Shown in pieces: positions 1 through 9,012 of a stretch of DNA of 64,000 nucleotides (position 1 is the stretch's first letter; each line of letters begins with the position of its first letter). A program made the translations under genes and the position numbers. Source of the DNA: Gordonia hongkongensis (GTDB lineage: Bacteria > Actinomycetota > Actinomycetes > Mycobacteriales > Mycobacteriaceae); assembly GCF_023078355.1 (NCBI RefSeq), contig NZ_CP095552.1:1240001-1304000 (forward strand), written 5' to 3'. The notes under the pieces are model-generated. The model saw only the letters and a program-made list of their open reading frames with translations, was not told the origin of the DNA and did no database searches.

Positions 1-577
1 GGAACTGTCCCGACGCGCGGAAGGCCGCCATCGTCAGGCCGGTTCCGCGGAACTCGCCGGGCATCACATAGGTGACCCGGACACCCTTTGCGGCAAGTTC
101 TTCGAGACTCCCTCGCTCGGTGCGGACGAGGGCCGGGGGATACGTCATCAACGCCGACGGTCCGGAGGCGTCGTCGAGGGTCCAGCGCAGCGAGTTGAGC
201 ACTCGTCGTGACCCGCGCGTTCGGCATTCGTCACCCGGGCGGAAGCTGTACCCGATGATCCCGTGCACTCCGCACGACGTGCCGCCCGTCAGGCTCAGGA
301 TGCTGGTCGCGGTGGTCGCCGGAAACCCGGCACGCAGCGTCGTCGAGGTCAGTTCTTTGAGCGTCGGGGCATGCTCGGCGTAGTCGTCCAGCAGGGTCGC
401 GCCCAGGCCGTCGATGAGCAGCAGAACCACCGAGTCGCTCGGCGGGACAACGGGTCCCGCACCCTCGGATGCGACCCCGAGGGCACCCGCCACCGCCGGC
501 AACACGTCGGCGAGCGTGTGCGGATAGCCGTGCCAGTCTGCCGGGGCCAGCTCCAGCGGACCCGCCACTTCTGTCAC
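1..577 (-). CDS. Alkaline phosphatase family protein (nucleotide pyrophosphatase/phosphodiesterase), partial
   Basis: The gene runs off the left edge, so only about the first 192 residues are visible. The reverse strand reads from a GTG at 577. An early hydrophobic beta-strand ending in LLLIDGLGATLL is followed by a TTLRAGFPATTATS segment and CGVHGIIGYSF. This is the pattern of the alkaline phosphatase/nucleotide pyrophosphatase superfamily: a metal-binding Asp after a beta-strand, then the nucleophile Thr in the FPATTAT segment. Proteins of this family hydrolyse phosphodiester or phosphomonoester bonds with two metal ions. The GTG overlaps the stop of the upstream acetyltransferase by 4 bases, so the two genes are probably cotranscribed. 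No signal peptide is seen. The substrate cannot be told from sequence. Confidence 0.85.
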   Translation of the reverse strand, partial: MTEVAGPLELAPADWHGYPHTLADVLPAVAGALGVASEGAGPVVPPSDSVVLLLIDGLGATLLDDYAEHAPTLKELTSTTLRAGFPATTATSILSLTGGTSCGVHGIIGYSFRPGDECRTRGSRRVLNSLRWTLDDASGPSALMTYPPALVRTERGSLEELAAKGVRVTYVMPGEFRGTGLTMAAFRASGQF

Positions 578-1424
578 CGCGCCCCCGAACCGGCCGGTCC
601 GAACACATAGTGTCCCGACCGCAGGAACCGGACCGACCGACGCGCTTCTCCCTCGACGAGCAACGGCGACAACGCATCTCGCAGCGCGATCCGCCACCGG
701 GCGGCGTCGAGCGGCGCGCTGACCCGCATCGACTCGACGTCACGCGGAACCTCGACAACGGCGCCGGCATCCGGTGTGATGCGCTCGTGGTGCGCGACGG
801 GATGGGATGGTTGTTCGACGTCGATGACCGACACGGCCCCACCGGCGAGCGCCTCGTCCACCGACTGGACCGCTCCTCCGACCTCGACGACCCGTCCGGC
901 ACCGACGGCGCAGCGGACTTCAGGTCCCACGCCACCAGCACCCGGTCGGAGTCGGCATCGCCGCCCAGCTCGTCACCGAGTTCGCCGTAGAAATCCTCGT
1001 AGTAGTGCACGGGCGTCGCGCCCAGCTTGGTGAGGTTGAAGTAGGCGTTGCGGGCGACCAGGGGATCGAAGGTCCAGGTTATCGTCGACAGTCCGCGCTC
1101 CAGAGCCCAGCGACGCTGGTGCATCTTCAGCGCATAACCCACCTGATGGCCGCGGCCGCGGCGGGTGACCCCGGTGATGTGGCTGTGCAGAATCTCGCCG
1201 ACAGGTGAGCCGAAGAACGCCACGCTCCCGCCCGCGAGGTGGTCGCCGATGAAGGCGCCGGCCACATAGTTGCCGGCGTGACTGAGCGCCCGCAGCATGT
1301 CGGTCCCCACGGGCCGGTTCGTCGGATCGGGCCGCCACACGTCGTCGAAGATCCGCAGGAGGTCCTCGAGCTCGTCGGGCGACGACAGTTCACGAACCTC
1401 CACACCGAGGGTTGCATCCGACAT
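574..1424 (-). pseudogene. GNAT family N-acetyltransferase (COG3375-like), frameshifted
   Basis: The reading starts at ATG 1424 (MSDATLGVEVREL) and runs through a typical GNAT core, with GVTRRGRGHQVGYALK as the acetyl-CoA binding loop and a following segment with RNAYFNLTKLGA. After about residue 170 (near 900-925) this frame becomes Arg/Ser-rich nonsense. The family-like C-terminus (GRVVEVGGAV to RFLRSGHYVFG) continues in another frame and stops at 574. One inserted or deleted base near 900-925 would restore a protein of about 283 residues, a usual size for this group of predicted acetyltransferases. The restored stop overlaps the next gene's GTG by 4 bases, which supports an originally intact gene. 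Either a real mutation or a sequencing error is possible. The acceptor substrate is unknown. Confidence 0.7.
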
Positions 1425-1485
1425 GGGGTCGATTCTGTCATCGCCCGGCGACACCGTGGTCGTGGTTCGTCCAGCCCGATCTAGG

Positions 1486-2010
1486 ATGAGCCCCATGTCC
1501 CGCACCGCCCGACCGTCCGACGCGTTCGCGCGCGTCGCCGCGGCCGGTGTGGTCCCCGCGGTGGCGGTCGCCGCGCACGGTGCGGCGAGCGGGGCGATGC
1601 CGAGTTCGTCGGGCGTCCTGCTGAGCGCCGCGATCGGCGTGGTCGCGTCGATGCTGCTCGCGCCGCGCCGGGGACGGCTCGCGGCGGCGGCGGCGTCGAC
1701 CACGCTGGTCCTGTCCGCTGCCCAGGCGGCTAGTCACTGGGCTCTCGCGCTCGACGCCGGGCACGCCGCCCACGACGCCTCGACGCTGCCGATGCTCCTC
1801 ACCCACCTGGTGGCGATCCCTCTCAGCGCGGTCGGAATCGTCGCCGGTGCCCATCTCCTGGCGTCGATCGGCTCGGTGATCCGATCGCTGGTGCCACCGG
1901 TCACCGTCGCAGCACATACGGCCGCTCCGGTGTTCTGGACGCCGCCCTGTGTTCCGGCCGCACCCGCGTTGGGCGGCACCGGTGTTCGCGGACCACCGGC
2001 TGCCTCCTGA
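1486..2010 (+). CDS. Small polytopic membrane protein upstream of the copper genes
   Basis: About 174 residues with four likely membrane segments (around residues 15-35, 42-60, 65-85 and 105-135). It contains a His-containing stretch (GHAAHDASTLPMLLTHL) and a Cys/Pro C-terminal segment (FWTPPCVP). I do not recognise a named family. It lies 85 bases upstream of the YcnI-like gene in the same direction and may belong to the copper operon. The His residues would fit metal handling, but this is inference. The start could be ATG 1486 or ATG 1495. The divergent acetyltransferase gene begins 61 bases to the left, so the shared gap should hold both promoters. Confidence 0.7.
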   Translation: MSPMSRTARPSDAFARVAAAGVVPAVAVAAHGAASGAMPSSSGVLLSAAIGVVASMLLAPRRGRLAAAAASTTLVLSAAQAASHWALALDAGHAAHDASTLPMLLTHLVAIPLSAVGIVAGAHLLASIGSVIRSLVPPVTVAAHTAAPVFWTPPCVPAAPALGGTGVRGPPAAS

Positions 2011-2095
2011 CGCGCCCGGCCCCAGACCAGAAAGGTGTGGGGTTGAAGCGCGCGTCCACGAGGACCGGTCCCGACACCATCGAAAGACACACTCC

Positions 2096-2827
2096 ATGAA
2101 GCTCAGTTCCCCGCGGGCGACGATCGCCCGCCGCATCACCGCACCCGCCACCGCCGTCGCCCTCGTCGGCCTCGCCTCCTTCGCGGGTGCGGGTGTCGCG
2201 TCGGCGCACGTCACCGCCAACGCGCCGACGGTCACCCAGGGCGGGTACGGCGTCGTCACCTTCGTCGTCCCCAACGAGTCCGACGCCGCCGCCACGACCG
2301 CGCTGCGGGTGACGCTGCCCGGGCTGACCTCGGCCCGCCCGGAGGTGATGCCAGGCTGGAAGTCCGTCGTCACCAAGAAGGACGACAAGGTCACCGAGAT
2401 CACCTGGACCGCCGATCCGGGGTCGCCGGGGGTGCCGGTCGGACAGTTCGGCCAGTTCCGGTTCTCCGGCGGACCGTTCCCCGAGCAGGAGACCGTCGAA
2501 CTCCCCGCGCTGCAGACCTACGCCGACGGTGAGACCGCCGACTGGAGTCAGCCGACCCCCGACGACGGCTCCGAGCCGGAGCTGCCCGCACCGACGCTGA
2601 CCCTGCCCCCGGCCACGGGCGACGGGCATCACGGCGGCTCGCACGCCGCCTCGACGACGGGCACCGCCGACGCTTCGGACACCTCCGAGTCATCGGCATC
2701 GTCTGAGGACTCCGCCGCGCGCTGGCTCGGTGGGATCGGCCTGGTGGTCGGCACTCTCGGCGCGGTCATCGGCGTCGCGGCGCTGACAGCGCTGCGCCGC
2801 AACGGTCGTGGCGGCGGCGATGCCTGA
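2096..2827 (+). CDS. YcnI-like DUF1775 copper-binding protein
   Basis: 243 residues. The N-terminal signal peptide ends at GVASA, leaving a mature N-terminus beginning HVTAN. The N-terminal His after cleavage is the conserved copper ligand of the YcnI/DUF1775 family. The domain fills residues about 38-180, with VTFVVPNES, LPGLTSARPEVMPGW and a Gln/Phe-rich FGQFRFSG segment. A Ser/Thr/Asp-rich linker and a C-terminal membrane helix (WLGGIGLVVGTLGAVIGVAAL) with an RRNGR tail follow, so it is anchored outside the membrane. The next gene, CopC-like, starts within its last codons. Such proteins are thought to bind copper and pass it to the CopC/CopD system. Confidence 0.9.
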   Translation: MKLSSPRATIARRITAPATAVALVGLASFAGAGVASAHVTANAPTVTQGGYGVVTFVVPNESDAAATTALRVTLPGLTSARPEVMPGWKSVVTKKDDKVTEITWTADPGSPGVPVGQFGQFRFSGGPFPEQETVELPALQTYADGETADWSQPTPDDGSEPELPAPTLTLPPATGDGHHGGSHAASTTGTADASDTSESSASSEDSAARWLGGIGLVVGTLGAVIGVAALTALRRNGRGGGDA

Positions 2828-3368
2828 CCGTCGCGCGCCGGTTCGACGCGTCGTCCTGGTCCTCGCGACGCTGCTGTGTCTCGGGCTCGTCGGATCGTGG
2901 GCGGCCGCCCCGGCGGCGGCGCACTCGCGGCTGGTCTCCTCCGACCCCGCGGAGGGGGCGACGCTGCAGTCCGGTCCACAGACGGTGACGCTGACCTTCA
3001 ACGAGCCGATCCAGTCGTCGTATGCGGTGCTCAACGTCGTCGGGCCCGACGACCACTACTGGCAGAACGGGGACCCGACGGTCGACGGCCCCAACCTGCG
3101 TGTCGGGGTGCGCGAACTCGGCCCGGCCGGTGAGTACGTCGTCAACTACCGGGTGACCTCGGCCGATGGGCACGTCATTAGCGGACAGCGCACGTTCGAG
3201 CTCGCGGTCGCCGGAAATGGTGAACCCGGCCCGGCGATCGAAGCGGTCGATGCGTCGTCGGACGAGGGAATCCCGGTGTGGTGGTTCATCGCCGGCGCCG
3301 CCGTCGTGCTGATCGTCGGACTCGGCGTCGTGTTCTGGCTGAGCCGGCGACCCTCGACGCGGCGCTGA
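2820..3368 (+). CDS. copC: CopC-like copper resistance protein
   Basis: About 182 residues. The signal peptide ends in PAAAHSRL, so the mature protein starts with His, the usual Cu(II) ligand of CopC. The CopC beta-barrel spans about residues 36-130 (SSDPAEGATLQ, VTLTFNEPIQ, DGHVISGQRTFEL), where the Asp-Gly-His near the end supplies further ligands. A linker and a C-terminal membrane helix (WWFIAGAAVVLIVGLGVVFWL) follow. ATG 2820 overlaps the YcnI stop; a GTG at 2808 in the same frame is an alternative start. The order YcnI-CopC-CopD is common in actinobacteria for copper acquisition or tolerance. Confidence 0.9.
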   Translation: MPDRRAPVRRVVLVLATLLCLGLVGSWAAAPAAAHSRLVSSDPAEGATLQSGPQTVTLTFNEPIQSSYAVLNVVGPDDHYWQNGDPTVDGPNLRVGVRELGPAGEYVVNYRVTSADGHVISGQRTFELAVAGNGEPGPAIEAVDASSDEGIPVWWFIAGAAVVLIVGLGVVFWLSRRPSTRR

Positions 3369-3374
3369 CACCTG

Positions 3375-4274
3375 ATGACCGTCCGCAACGGGTTGATCCT
3401 CGCGATGACCCTGGCCGGCGGTCTCGTGGTGAGCTGGTTGCTCGCCAGTCCCGACGGTCCGGATCTGGTTGCCGTGCCCACGACCCTCGCGCTCGGTGTC
3501 TCCGTGACGCTGCTCGGTCTGGGGGCACTGCCGACGGTCGACGCCGAGCCCTCGACCCGGGTGATCGGCCTGCTGGCCGGGGTGTGGGTGTTGGCCGTGC
3601 TGGTCAGCGCCTGGGTGCGGACGGCCGATCGGGCGGGTGTCGAGGTGCTCGACGTCAAGGCCGGCGACTTCGGCGACGTGCTGTTCTCGGGTGCGCCCGA
3701 GATGGTGGCGCTGGTGGCCGGGGTCCTGATCCTCGCGTGGGTGGTGCTGGACCTGCTGACGGGGATCGAGATCCCCGTGCTCGTGGTCGGAGCGCTCGCG
3801 GCGATCGGGGTGCTGGCCACCTCGATCGCCGGTCACGCCGGCAACGACTCGTGGGGGCCGTTCCTCATCGGTGCCCACGCGCTGGCCGCGGCCTGGTGGT
3901 GTGGACTGCTCGCGGCGATGCTGCTCTCGGTGCGCGGCCGGTCGGGGTGGGCGCGCAGTCTGCCGGTCTTCTCCGGGCGCGCGCCCTGGGCCGTCGGGGT
4001 CCTCACGGTGACCGGCCTGATCTCCGGCCTGATCGAGGTCGACGGTCCGGCGAACCTGGTGAGCAGCGGTTACGGCCGGATCCTGCTCGCCAAGGCCGCA
4101 GTCCTCGCGGTCCTCGTGGGTCTCGCCGTCTGGCACCGACGACGCTGGCTACCGGCCGTGCAGCGGCATCGCAGCAGCGAGCCCGCCTCCGTGCGCGCGG
4201 CTGTCGTCGAACTGGCGATCATGGCCGTGGCGCTGGGCCTCGCGGCCGGGCTGTCGGCGACCGCGCCGCTCTGA
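3375..4274 (+). CDS. copD: CopD family copper membrane protein
   Basis: 299 residues with about eight predicted membrane helices. It starts 6 bases after the CopC-like gene, so it is surely in the same operon. Features of the CopD domain are the segment SIAGHAGNDSWGPFLIGAHALAAAWWCG with two His residues in membrane context (about residues 155-180) and the later GYGRILLAKAAVL stretch, the usual hallmark of the domain's C-terminal half. CopD-family proteins move copper through the cytoplasmic membrane together with CopC. No regulator gene is adjacent, so control is not visible here. Confidence 0.88.
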   Translation: MTVRNGLILAMTLAGGLVVSWLLASPDGPDLVAVPTTLALGVSVTLLGLGALPTVDAEPSTRVIGLLAGVWVLAVLVSAWVRTADRAGVEVLDVKAGDFGDVLFSGAPEMVALVAGVLILAWVVLDLLTGIEIPVLVVGALAAIGVLATSIAGHAGNDSWGPFLIGAHALAAAWWCGLLAAMLLSVRGRSGWARSLPVFSGRAPWAVGVLTVTGLISGLIEVDGPANLVSSGYGRILLAKAAVLAVLVGLAVWHRRRWLPAVQRHRSSEPASVRAAVVELAIMAVALGLAAGLSATAPL

Positions 4275-4555
4275 GCTGGAGCGTCTCCCTCGGCTCCCTT
4301 TCCGCTGTTCGAGAGGGCGACCTTTCCCGCTGGTCGAGAAGGTGACTTTTCCCGCTGGTTGAGCCGGCTCCGAGCGCAGCGAGGCGCCGTGTCGAAGCCC
4401 CCTTACCCGCTGGTTGAGCCGGCTCCGAGCGCAGCGAGGCGCCGTGTCGAAGCCACTTTGCCGCGGGTCACCAGGTGGCCTCGACGGGCGCGGCGGCCTC
4501 GCTTCGCTCGTTCGACGCTGCTCGACCAGCGGGGGGCGGCCGTCGCTGCTCGACC
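4275..4555. repeat. Intergenic repeat region with two 55-bp units
   Basis: No gene is seen between the CopD and hydrolase genes. Two nearly identical direct copies start at 4351 and 4406. Each begins CCCGCTGGTTGAGCCGGCTC and ends in TGTCGAAGCC. Shorter degenerate pieces (GCTGGTCGAGAAGG, GCTGTTCGAGAGG, GCTCGACCAGCGGGG) flank them. The unit is related, in inverse orientation, to the array at 62280-62665 and to the coding repeat at 16829-16965. A repeat between two convergent genes suggests a REP-like or terminator-associated element. Confidence 0.7.
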
Positions 4556-5479
4556 TCACTCGCCCAACGGCGGCCGCGATTGGTCCCACAGCGCGAGGAG
4601 TTCGTCGATGATGTCGGTCGCCATGTGCAGTGTGCTGAGGTGACTCTCGCCGGGCATCTCGAACAGCTTCGCGTCGGGGAGCAGCGACACCATGTGCTCG
4701 CCGTGGGCGTACGGGATGATGTGGTCGGCGTCGCCGTGCCACCAGCGCACGGGCACCGTGACGTCGCCGACGCGGAAGCCCCAGTCCCGCGCGAAGACGA
4801 CGACGTCGGCGAACGGCGCGTTCATGCGTCGGCTTCCGCCGTGGAGCAGGTCGTCGAGGAACATGGCCCGGAACTCGGGGCGCGCCAACAGTTCTCGGTC
4901 CGCCTGCGGGGACAGTCGACCGTAGATGGAGATCGCGGGTTCGGCGATCGGCCGGGCGAAGCCGAGGGCGACGCTCAGCACCTGGCCGATAGGCGCGCCG
5001 GCCACGCTCACGAGCGGTGCGAGCAGCGTGCCGAGTCGCATGGCCCCGCCCTCGATGCGGTCGGGTCCGACCGTCGGCGCGACACCGCCGAGGATGCCCG
5101 CCGCCGTCACCCGGTCGGGCATGGCATGGGCGACCCCGAGTGCGTACGGCCCGCCGCCCGACAGCCCGATGATCGCGAAGTCGTCGATGCCCAGGGCCTC
5201 GAGGACCTCCGCGAGGTCCGGTGCGAAGGCCGCGACGTTGTCGTACCGATGCGGGCTCGACGACCCCACGCCCGGCCGATCGAGCCCGATGAGGCGGATT
5301 CCGCGTTCGAGCGCGTACGCACGCGCTTCGACGGGGATCTGGCGCCGCGCGCCGGGCGTGCCGTGTAACCAGACGATCGCCCGTCCGGTGGCCGATCCGT
5401 ACTCGGCGAATCCGATCCGACGATCACCGTCGGCGACGGCGATCGACCCCTCGATTTTCGGACGGGCGATGTCAATCAT
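4556..5479 (-). CDS. Alpha/beta hydrolase
   Basis: 307 residues without signal peptide, so cytoplasmic. The oxyanion segment is WLHGTPGARR (about residue 37). The nucleophile elbow is GLSGGGPYA (Ser near residue 108), the acid is in WWHGDADHIIPY (about residue 245), and the catalytic His is in MPGESHLSTLH (about residue 275), a complete triad for the fold. The substrate cannot be assigned; lipase-, epoxide hydrolase- and haloalkane-type enzymes share these motifs. The gene is divergent from a second hydrolase whose start lies within about 30 bases, so the two may share a promoter region. Confidence 0.85.
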   Translation of the reverse strand: MIDIARPKIEGSIAVADGDRRIGFAEYGSATGRAIVWLHGTPGARRQIPVEARAYALERGIRLIGLDRPGVGSSSPHRYDNVAAFAPDLAEVLEALGIDDFAIIGLSGGGPYALGVAHAMPDRVTAAGILGGVAPTVGPDRIEGGAMRLGTLLAPLVSVAGAPIGQVLSVALGFARPIAEPAISIYGRLSPQADRELLARPEFRAMFLDDLLHGGSRRMNAPFADVVVFARDWGFRVGDVTVPVRWWHGDADHIIPYAHGEHMVSLLPDAKLFEMPGESHLSTLHMATDIIDELLALWDQSRPPLGE

Positions 5480-5509
5480 GTGATCAGCATCTCACGTACC
5501 GTTGGTGGC

Positions 5510-6406
5510 GTGATCCCCGAGTTCGTTCACGGCACCGCGCGCGCCATCCGCCACGTGTTCACCCCGTACCCGGCTCGGGACATCCCGGAGGGCCGGATGG
5601 TCGACCTCCCGGGGCGCGGGCGGGCGTTCGTCACCGACTCGGGCCCGCGCGACGCACCCGCCGTCTTCCTCCTGCATTCGGTGCTGACCACCGGATTGCT
5701 CTGCTGGTACCCGACGATCCCGGCGATCAACGACCGCTATCGCGTCATCACCCTGGACGCGCGCTGGCACGGCCGCGGCATCGAGTCCGAGACGTTCGAC
5801 CTCCGTGACTGCGCCGACGACGTCGTCGCCCTCGCCGACGTCCTGGGTATCGACCAGTTCACGGTCGCCGGGTTCTCGATGGGCGGCGGCATCGCCCAGC
5901 TGGTGTGGCGACGCCATCCGGGACGTGTCGCCGGTCTGGTGCTCTGTTCGACCGGCCCGTACTTCAGCACGCACGATCCCCGGCACCGCGCGTCGTCGGA
6001 ACGCATGGGACGCATCCTCCGCCCCGTCTACCGCATCCTGCCGCGGGTGTCCGAGAAGAGTCTGAACAAGACGACCTCACACACCTCGATCTGGGCCCTT
6101 CGACAGTTCTTCTCGACGCCGCTGTCGCACCTCGGTGACTTCGGAAACGGGCTGGGGGAGTTCGACTCTCGTGACTGGCTCCACGAGGTCGACGTCCCGA
6201 CCGCCGTCGTCGTCTCCATCCGCGACCGGGTCGTCGAGCCCGAACGGCAGCAGCTGCTGATCGACGGCATCCCCGGCGCACAGCGTTTCGAGGTCGACGG
6301 CGGGCACGCCTGCTGCGTCGTCGGCGCGCGCTACTTCATCCCACCGTTTGCCGAGGCACTCGACGCCGTGGTGCCTCGGGATCGGTCGTCAGTGGCGGCG
6401 CACTGA
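5510..6406 (+). CDS. Alpha/beta hydrolase
   Basis: About 298 residues from GTG 5510; a longer reading from GTG 5480 would leave no promoter space against the divergent gene. The nucleophile elbow is AGFSMGGGIAQ, preceded by an oxyanion strand FLLHSVLTTG. The acid is probably in SIRDRVVEP and the His in VDGGHACCV. DARWHGRG is the usual loop before the elbow. No signal peptide is present. The arrangement resembles esterase/3-oxoadipate enol-lactonase-type hydrolases, but the substrate is unknown. It ends about 100 bases before the convergent DUF222/HNH gene. Confidence 0.82.
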   Translation: MIPEFVHGTARAIRHVFTPYPARDIPEGRMVDLPGRGRAFVTDSGPRDAPAVFLLHSVLTTGLLCWYPTIPAINDRYRVITLDARWHGRGIESETFDLRDCADDVVALADVLGIDQFTVAGFSMGGGIAQLVWRRHPGRVAGLVLCSTGPYFSTHDPRHRASSERMGRILRPVYRILPRVSEKSLNKTTSHTSIWALRQFFSTPLSHLGDFGNGLGEFDSRDWLHEVDVPTAVVVSIRDRVVEPERQQLLIDGIPGAQRFEVDGGHACCVVGARYFIPPFAEALDAVVPRDRSSVAAH

Positions 6407-6508
6407 CAGGCCGCCGTTCACACTGTGGAGTTGTCAAGGGACGGATGCGGTCCCGGGTGTGGCCCGGGTGCGGAAGGTGCTACGCGAAAGTGGTTGTCGG
6501 ACGGCCAA

Positions 6509-7750
6509 TCAGGCGGCGGCATCGAGGCGCATGGTGCGTCGGTTGTAGGCGGGTAGCGGTCGGCGTTGCGGGTCAATGCTGGCGGGTGGGATGAGCCAGG
6601 GGTGTCGGTCGAAGCCCATGACGATGTCCCACCCGTGGTGGTGGACTTGGGTGTGGCAGCGCTGGCACAGTAGGCAGCCGTTGTCGAGGTCGGTGGGTCC
6701 GCCGTCGGCCCACGACTTGATGTGATGCACCTGTGTATGGGACGGCGGTGCACCGCATTTGATGCAGCAGGCGTCGCGGACGATGATCGCTTTGCGTAGG
6801 TGTGACGGATACAGCCGGTGGGTGTGGCCCATCTGCAGCGGTACGCCCTCACCGTTGAGAATGATCTCGGTCAGCGAGCCGTCGCACGACGCCTGTTTCG
6901 CGGTCGCTTGGCTGACCGATCCGGTCCACGGCAGCGACGCCGGATCGACGCCGGTAGCGGGAATGGTCAGCATCAACTGGGTGCGTGGGGAACCGACGGT
7001 GTCGAGGGTAGCGCCGAGGGCGGCTTGGTCGAGGATCAGTTCGAAGGCGTCGGCGCGGCGTTGCTCGGCGGTGCGACGGTCCTCGGCGCCGTCGGGTTCG
7101 GGTCGTGGGCAGGATCGTTCGTCGATCATGGCCAGGAACTTCTCGCCGACGATCTGGGTGAGGTCGGCGCGGATTTCGACGCGGCCGTCGTCGGTGGTGT
7201 GGGCGTTCACCGAGTTCAGAGATGGGTCGTCGGCTGCGGGAACACCGGTGTCGGAGGCGTCGGCGAGAGCGTTGGCGATCGCGCGGGCGTGTTTGAGGAC
7301 CTGTGTCGGGGTCGCGCCGGACAACGCTTGTGCGATGAGTTCGCTTTCGTATTGGGGGCGGTCACCGTCGGAAAGCGGCTCACCACAACGCTTGTCGATC
7401 TCGTTCATCCCGCGGACGACGGCGTCGACGACCTCGCCGGTCAGCCGCCCGTCGGCGGCGTGACGGGTCAGGGCTGGAAGCGCGGGCAGGGCGTCGACGC
7501 TGCGCATGGTGCGAAGAGCAGCGGCCGGTGCATGTCCTGACTCGATCAGCAACTTCTTGGTGGTGCTGCCGGCTTTCTGAGCGACGCCGAGTTCGTCGAG
7601 TTGTGCTGCGTGGGTGACGATCTGGTGGTCGACGGTGTTGCGGATCAAGCGCAGCGTCTCGAGCGCGTCGAATGTTGATCGGCCCGTGGGGTCGTCGGCG
7701 GGTGGGGTGGTCTCGATGAGCTGATCGAGAAGAGTGGCGAGCTCTGGCAT
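6509..7750 (-). CDS. DUF222 and HNH endonuclease domain protein (13E12 family)
   Basis: About 413 residues from ATG 7750; an in-frame upstream start at 7798 is possible. The N-terminal two thirds form the helical DUF222 domain (ESGHAPAAALRTMRSV, GRLTGEVVDAVV, HARAIANAL). The C-terminus has a complete HNH nuclease motif (about residues 345-395): CIKCGAPPSHTQVHHIKSWADGG followed by DLDNGCLLCQRCHTQVHHHGW. The Cys pairs bind zinc and the His-His-Asn set is catalytic. This family corresponds to the REP13E12 proteins of mycobacteria, which are multicopy and serve as integration sites for phiRv1. Its biological role is not known. A second, frameshifted family member lies at 60421-62108. Confidence 0.88.
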   Translation of the reverse strand: MPELATLLDQLIETTPPADDPTGRSTFDALETLRLIRNTVDHQIVTHAAQLDELGVAQKAGSTTKKLLIESGHAPAAALRTMRSVDALPALPALTRHAADGRLTGEVVDAVVRGMNEIDKRCGEPLSDGDRPQYESELIAQALSGATPTQVLKHARAIANALADASDTGVPAADDPSLNSVNAHTTDDGRVEIRADLTQIVGEKFLAMIDERSCPRPEPDGAEDRRTAEQRRADAFELILDQAALGATLDTVGSPRTQLMLTIPATGVDPASLPWTGSVSQATAKQASCDGSLTEIILNGEGVPLQMGHTHRLYPSHLRKAIIVRDACCIKCGAPPSHTQVHHIKSWADGGPTDLDNGCLLCQRCHTQVHHHGWDIVMGFDRHPWLIPPASIDPQRRPLPAYNRRTMRLDAAA

Positions 7751-9012
7751 GACTCCAAGGTACGGGAACATTCGCTCGATTTCGAGGAGTTTCCACAAGC
7801 CGGGAACCGCGAATTCATCGACTGTGCAGCGTTTTTCGTCGACAGTGTGGTGACTGTTGTCAGTAATTGACTCCAGTCACACCCGTTTCGAGTTCGCGCC
7901 CAGAATTGGTGATTCGCGCCATGACCACGAGCCCCACGGACGGTCAGGTAGCGGCCTTCGTGATGCAGACGAACGCCCACTCGGTGCTCGTCATCCCCAC
8001 AGAGATCGGCGGTGGCCGGCAGGTCGAAGTTCGGCGACACCTGCGCGAGTGGCGCGTAGACCTCCTTGCGCTCAGCGGGTCCGCCGTAGCCCGCCACGCC
8101 GATCGGCCTGCGGTCGGTGGTGTAAGCGGCGCCGTGCCGTGCCGGGCCCCGCCAGTTGTCCTCGTTGTCGGCGATGCCGCCTGCCACGCCGACCGCGCCG
8201 ACGGGTCCTCAGGTTCGACGGGTGCAACGGCCAGGCCGCCGCCCGAGGGTCGTCCCTCGCGAGGTTGACGAGCGGTCCGACGAGTCGGCTGACGCACCCG
8301 TGCCAAATCGGTGGGCCCAATAGCGGAGGGCGCAGCCGATGACGGTGGATGCGCCGACCGATCACTGTCACCGACGTGGATGGCCGAGGTCTGCTGGTCC
8401 GGTCGCGAGGACACAGAGCGCCAACACCGCCGTTGTCAAAAGACCAGAAGTCGACGCAGTAGCACCGCGCGACGTCGACGTGGTCTCGCGAATGGACTCA
8501 TGACGATCCCACCGCGGCTGCTGACTGACAAGTAATAATTGTCGATGATGGTTCGCAGTCGCCCTACCACCCCAACGTCCCGACATTGTTGCCGAACCAC
8601 ATGAAACGCTTGTGAATGGCTGCAGCGCAGCTTATTTAATGTTGTTGATCCGGTCAGGTGACCCACTCTCCCAGGTGTGACATCAACTACAAATGCGTGC
8701 CGTAAGTCGCGTGACTTCAGACCAGGACGCGGTCCAGTCGGCGATCCCGGACGAAGCCAATCAAGATCCAAACACGCTGTAGTGCAACCAAAGACGAGAG
8801 ACGCCTCGACCCCGAGTCGAGCCCTCATTCGGCACCGACACGGCCGCGGCTCATGAAATCGGTGCCGTCGATGTGCTCCATCAACTTTCTTTTTAGCGTT
8901 ACGCTCTGTTCAGTTCGCGATTCGGTTGCCAGGGGAGGCCCGCAGGGTTGGCGCCGAAGCCGCGTCTGGCGTTGGAGCCCACTGCTCAGGCGCCGTCCTG
9001 GGGAGGATTTCG
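7751..9012. other. Gene-poor region
   Basis: No gene can be supported. Short open frames on both strands have neither recognisable domains nor consistent starts. A reverse-strand frame near 7870-8187 (with segments such as AYTTDRRPIGVAGYGGP and ADLCGDDEHRVG) has a protein-like composition and could be a decayed gene. The part from about 8500 to 8900 is visibly less GC-rich than its surroundings and contains short A/T-rich tracts. The last 100 bases should carry the promoter of the following operon; GGGAGGA lies a few bases before ATG 9013 and is a good ribosome binding site. Confidence 0.5.

Noticed and set aside
2766..4136. Reverse-strand frame of 456 codons
   Set aside because: It is the antisense of CopC and CopD genes, with low-complexity Asp/Arg/Gly/His composition and no recognisable fold.
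8436..8828. Reverse-strand frame of 130 codons in the gene-poor region
   Set aside because: It has no domain, no good start and lies in a compositionally odd stretch; support is too weak for a gene call.
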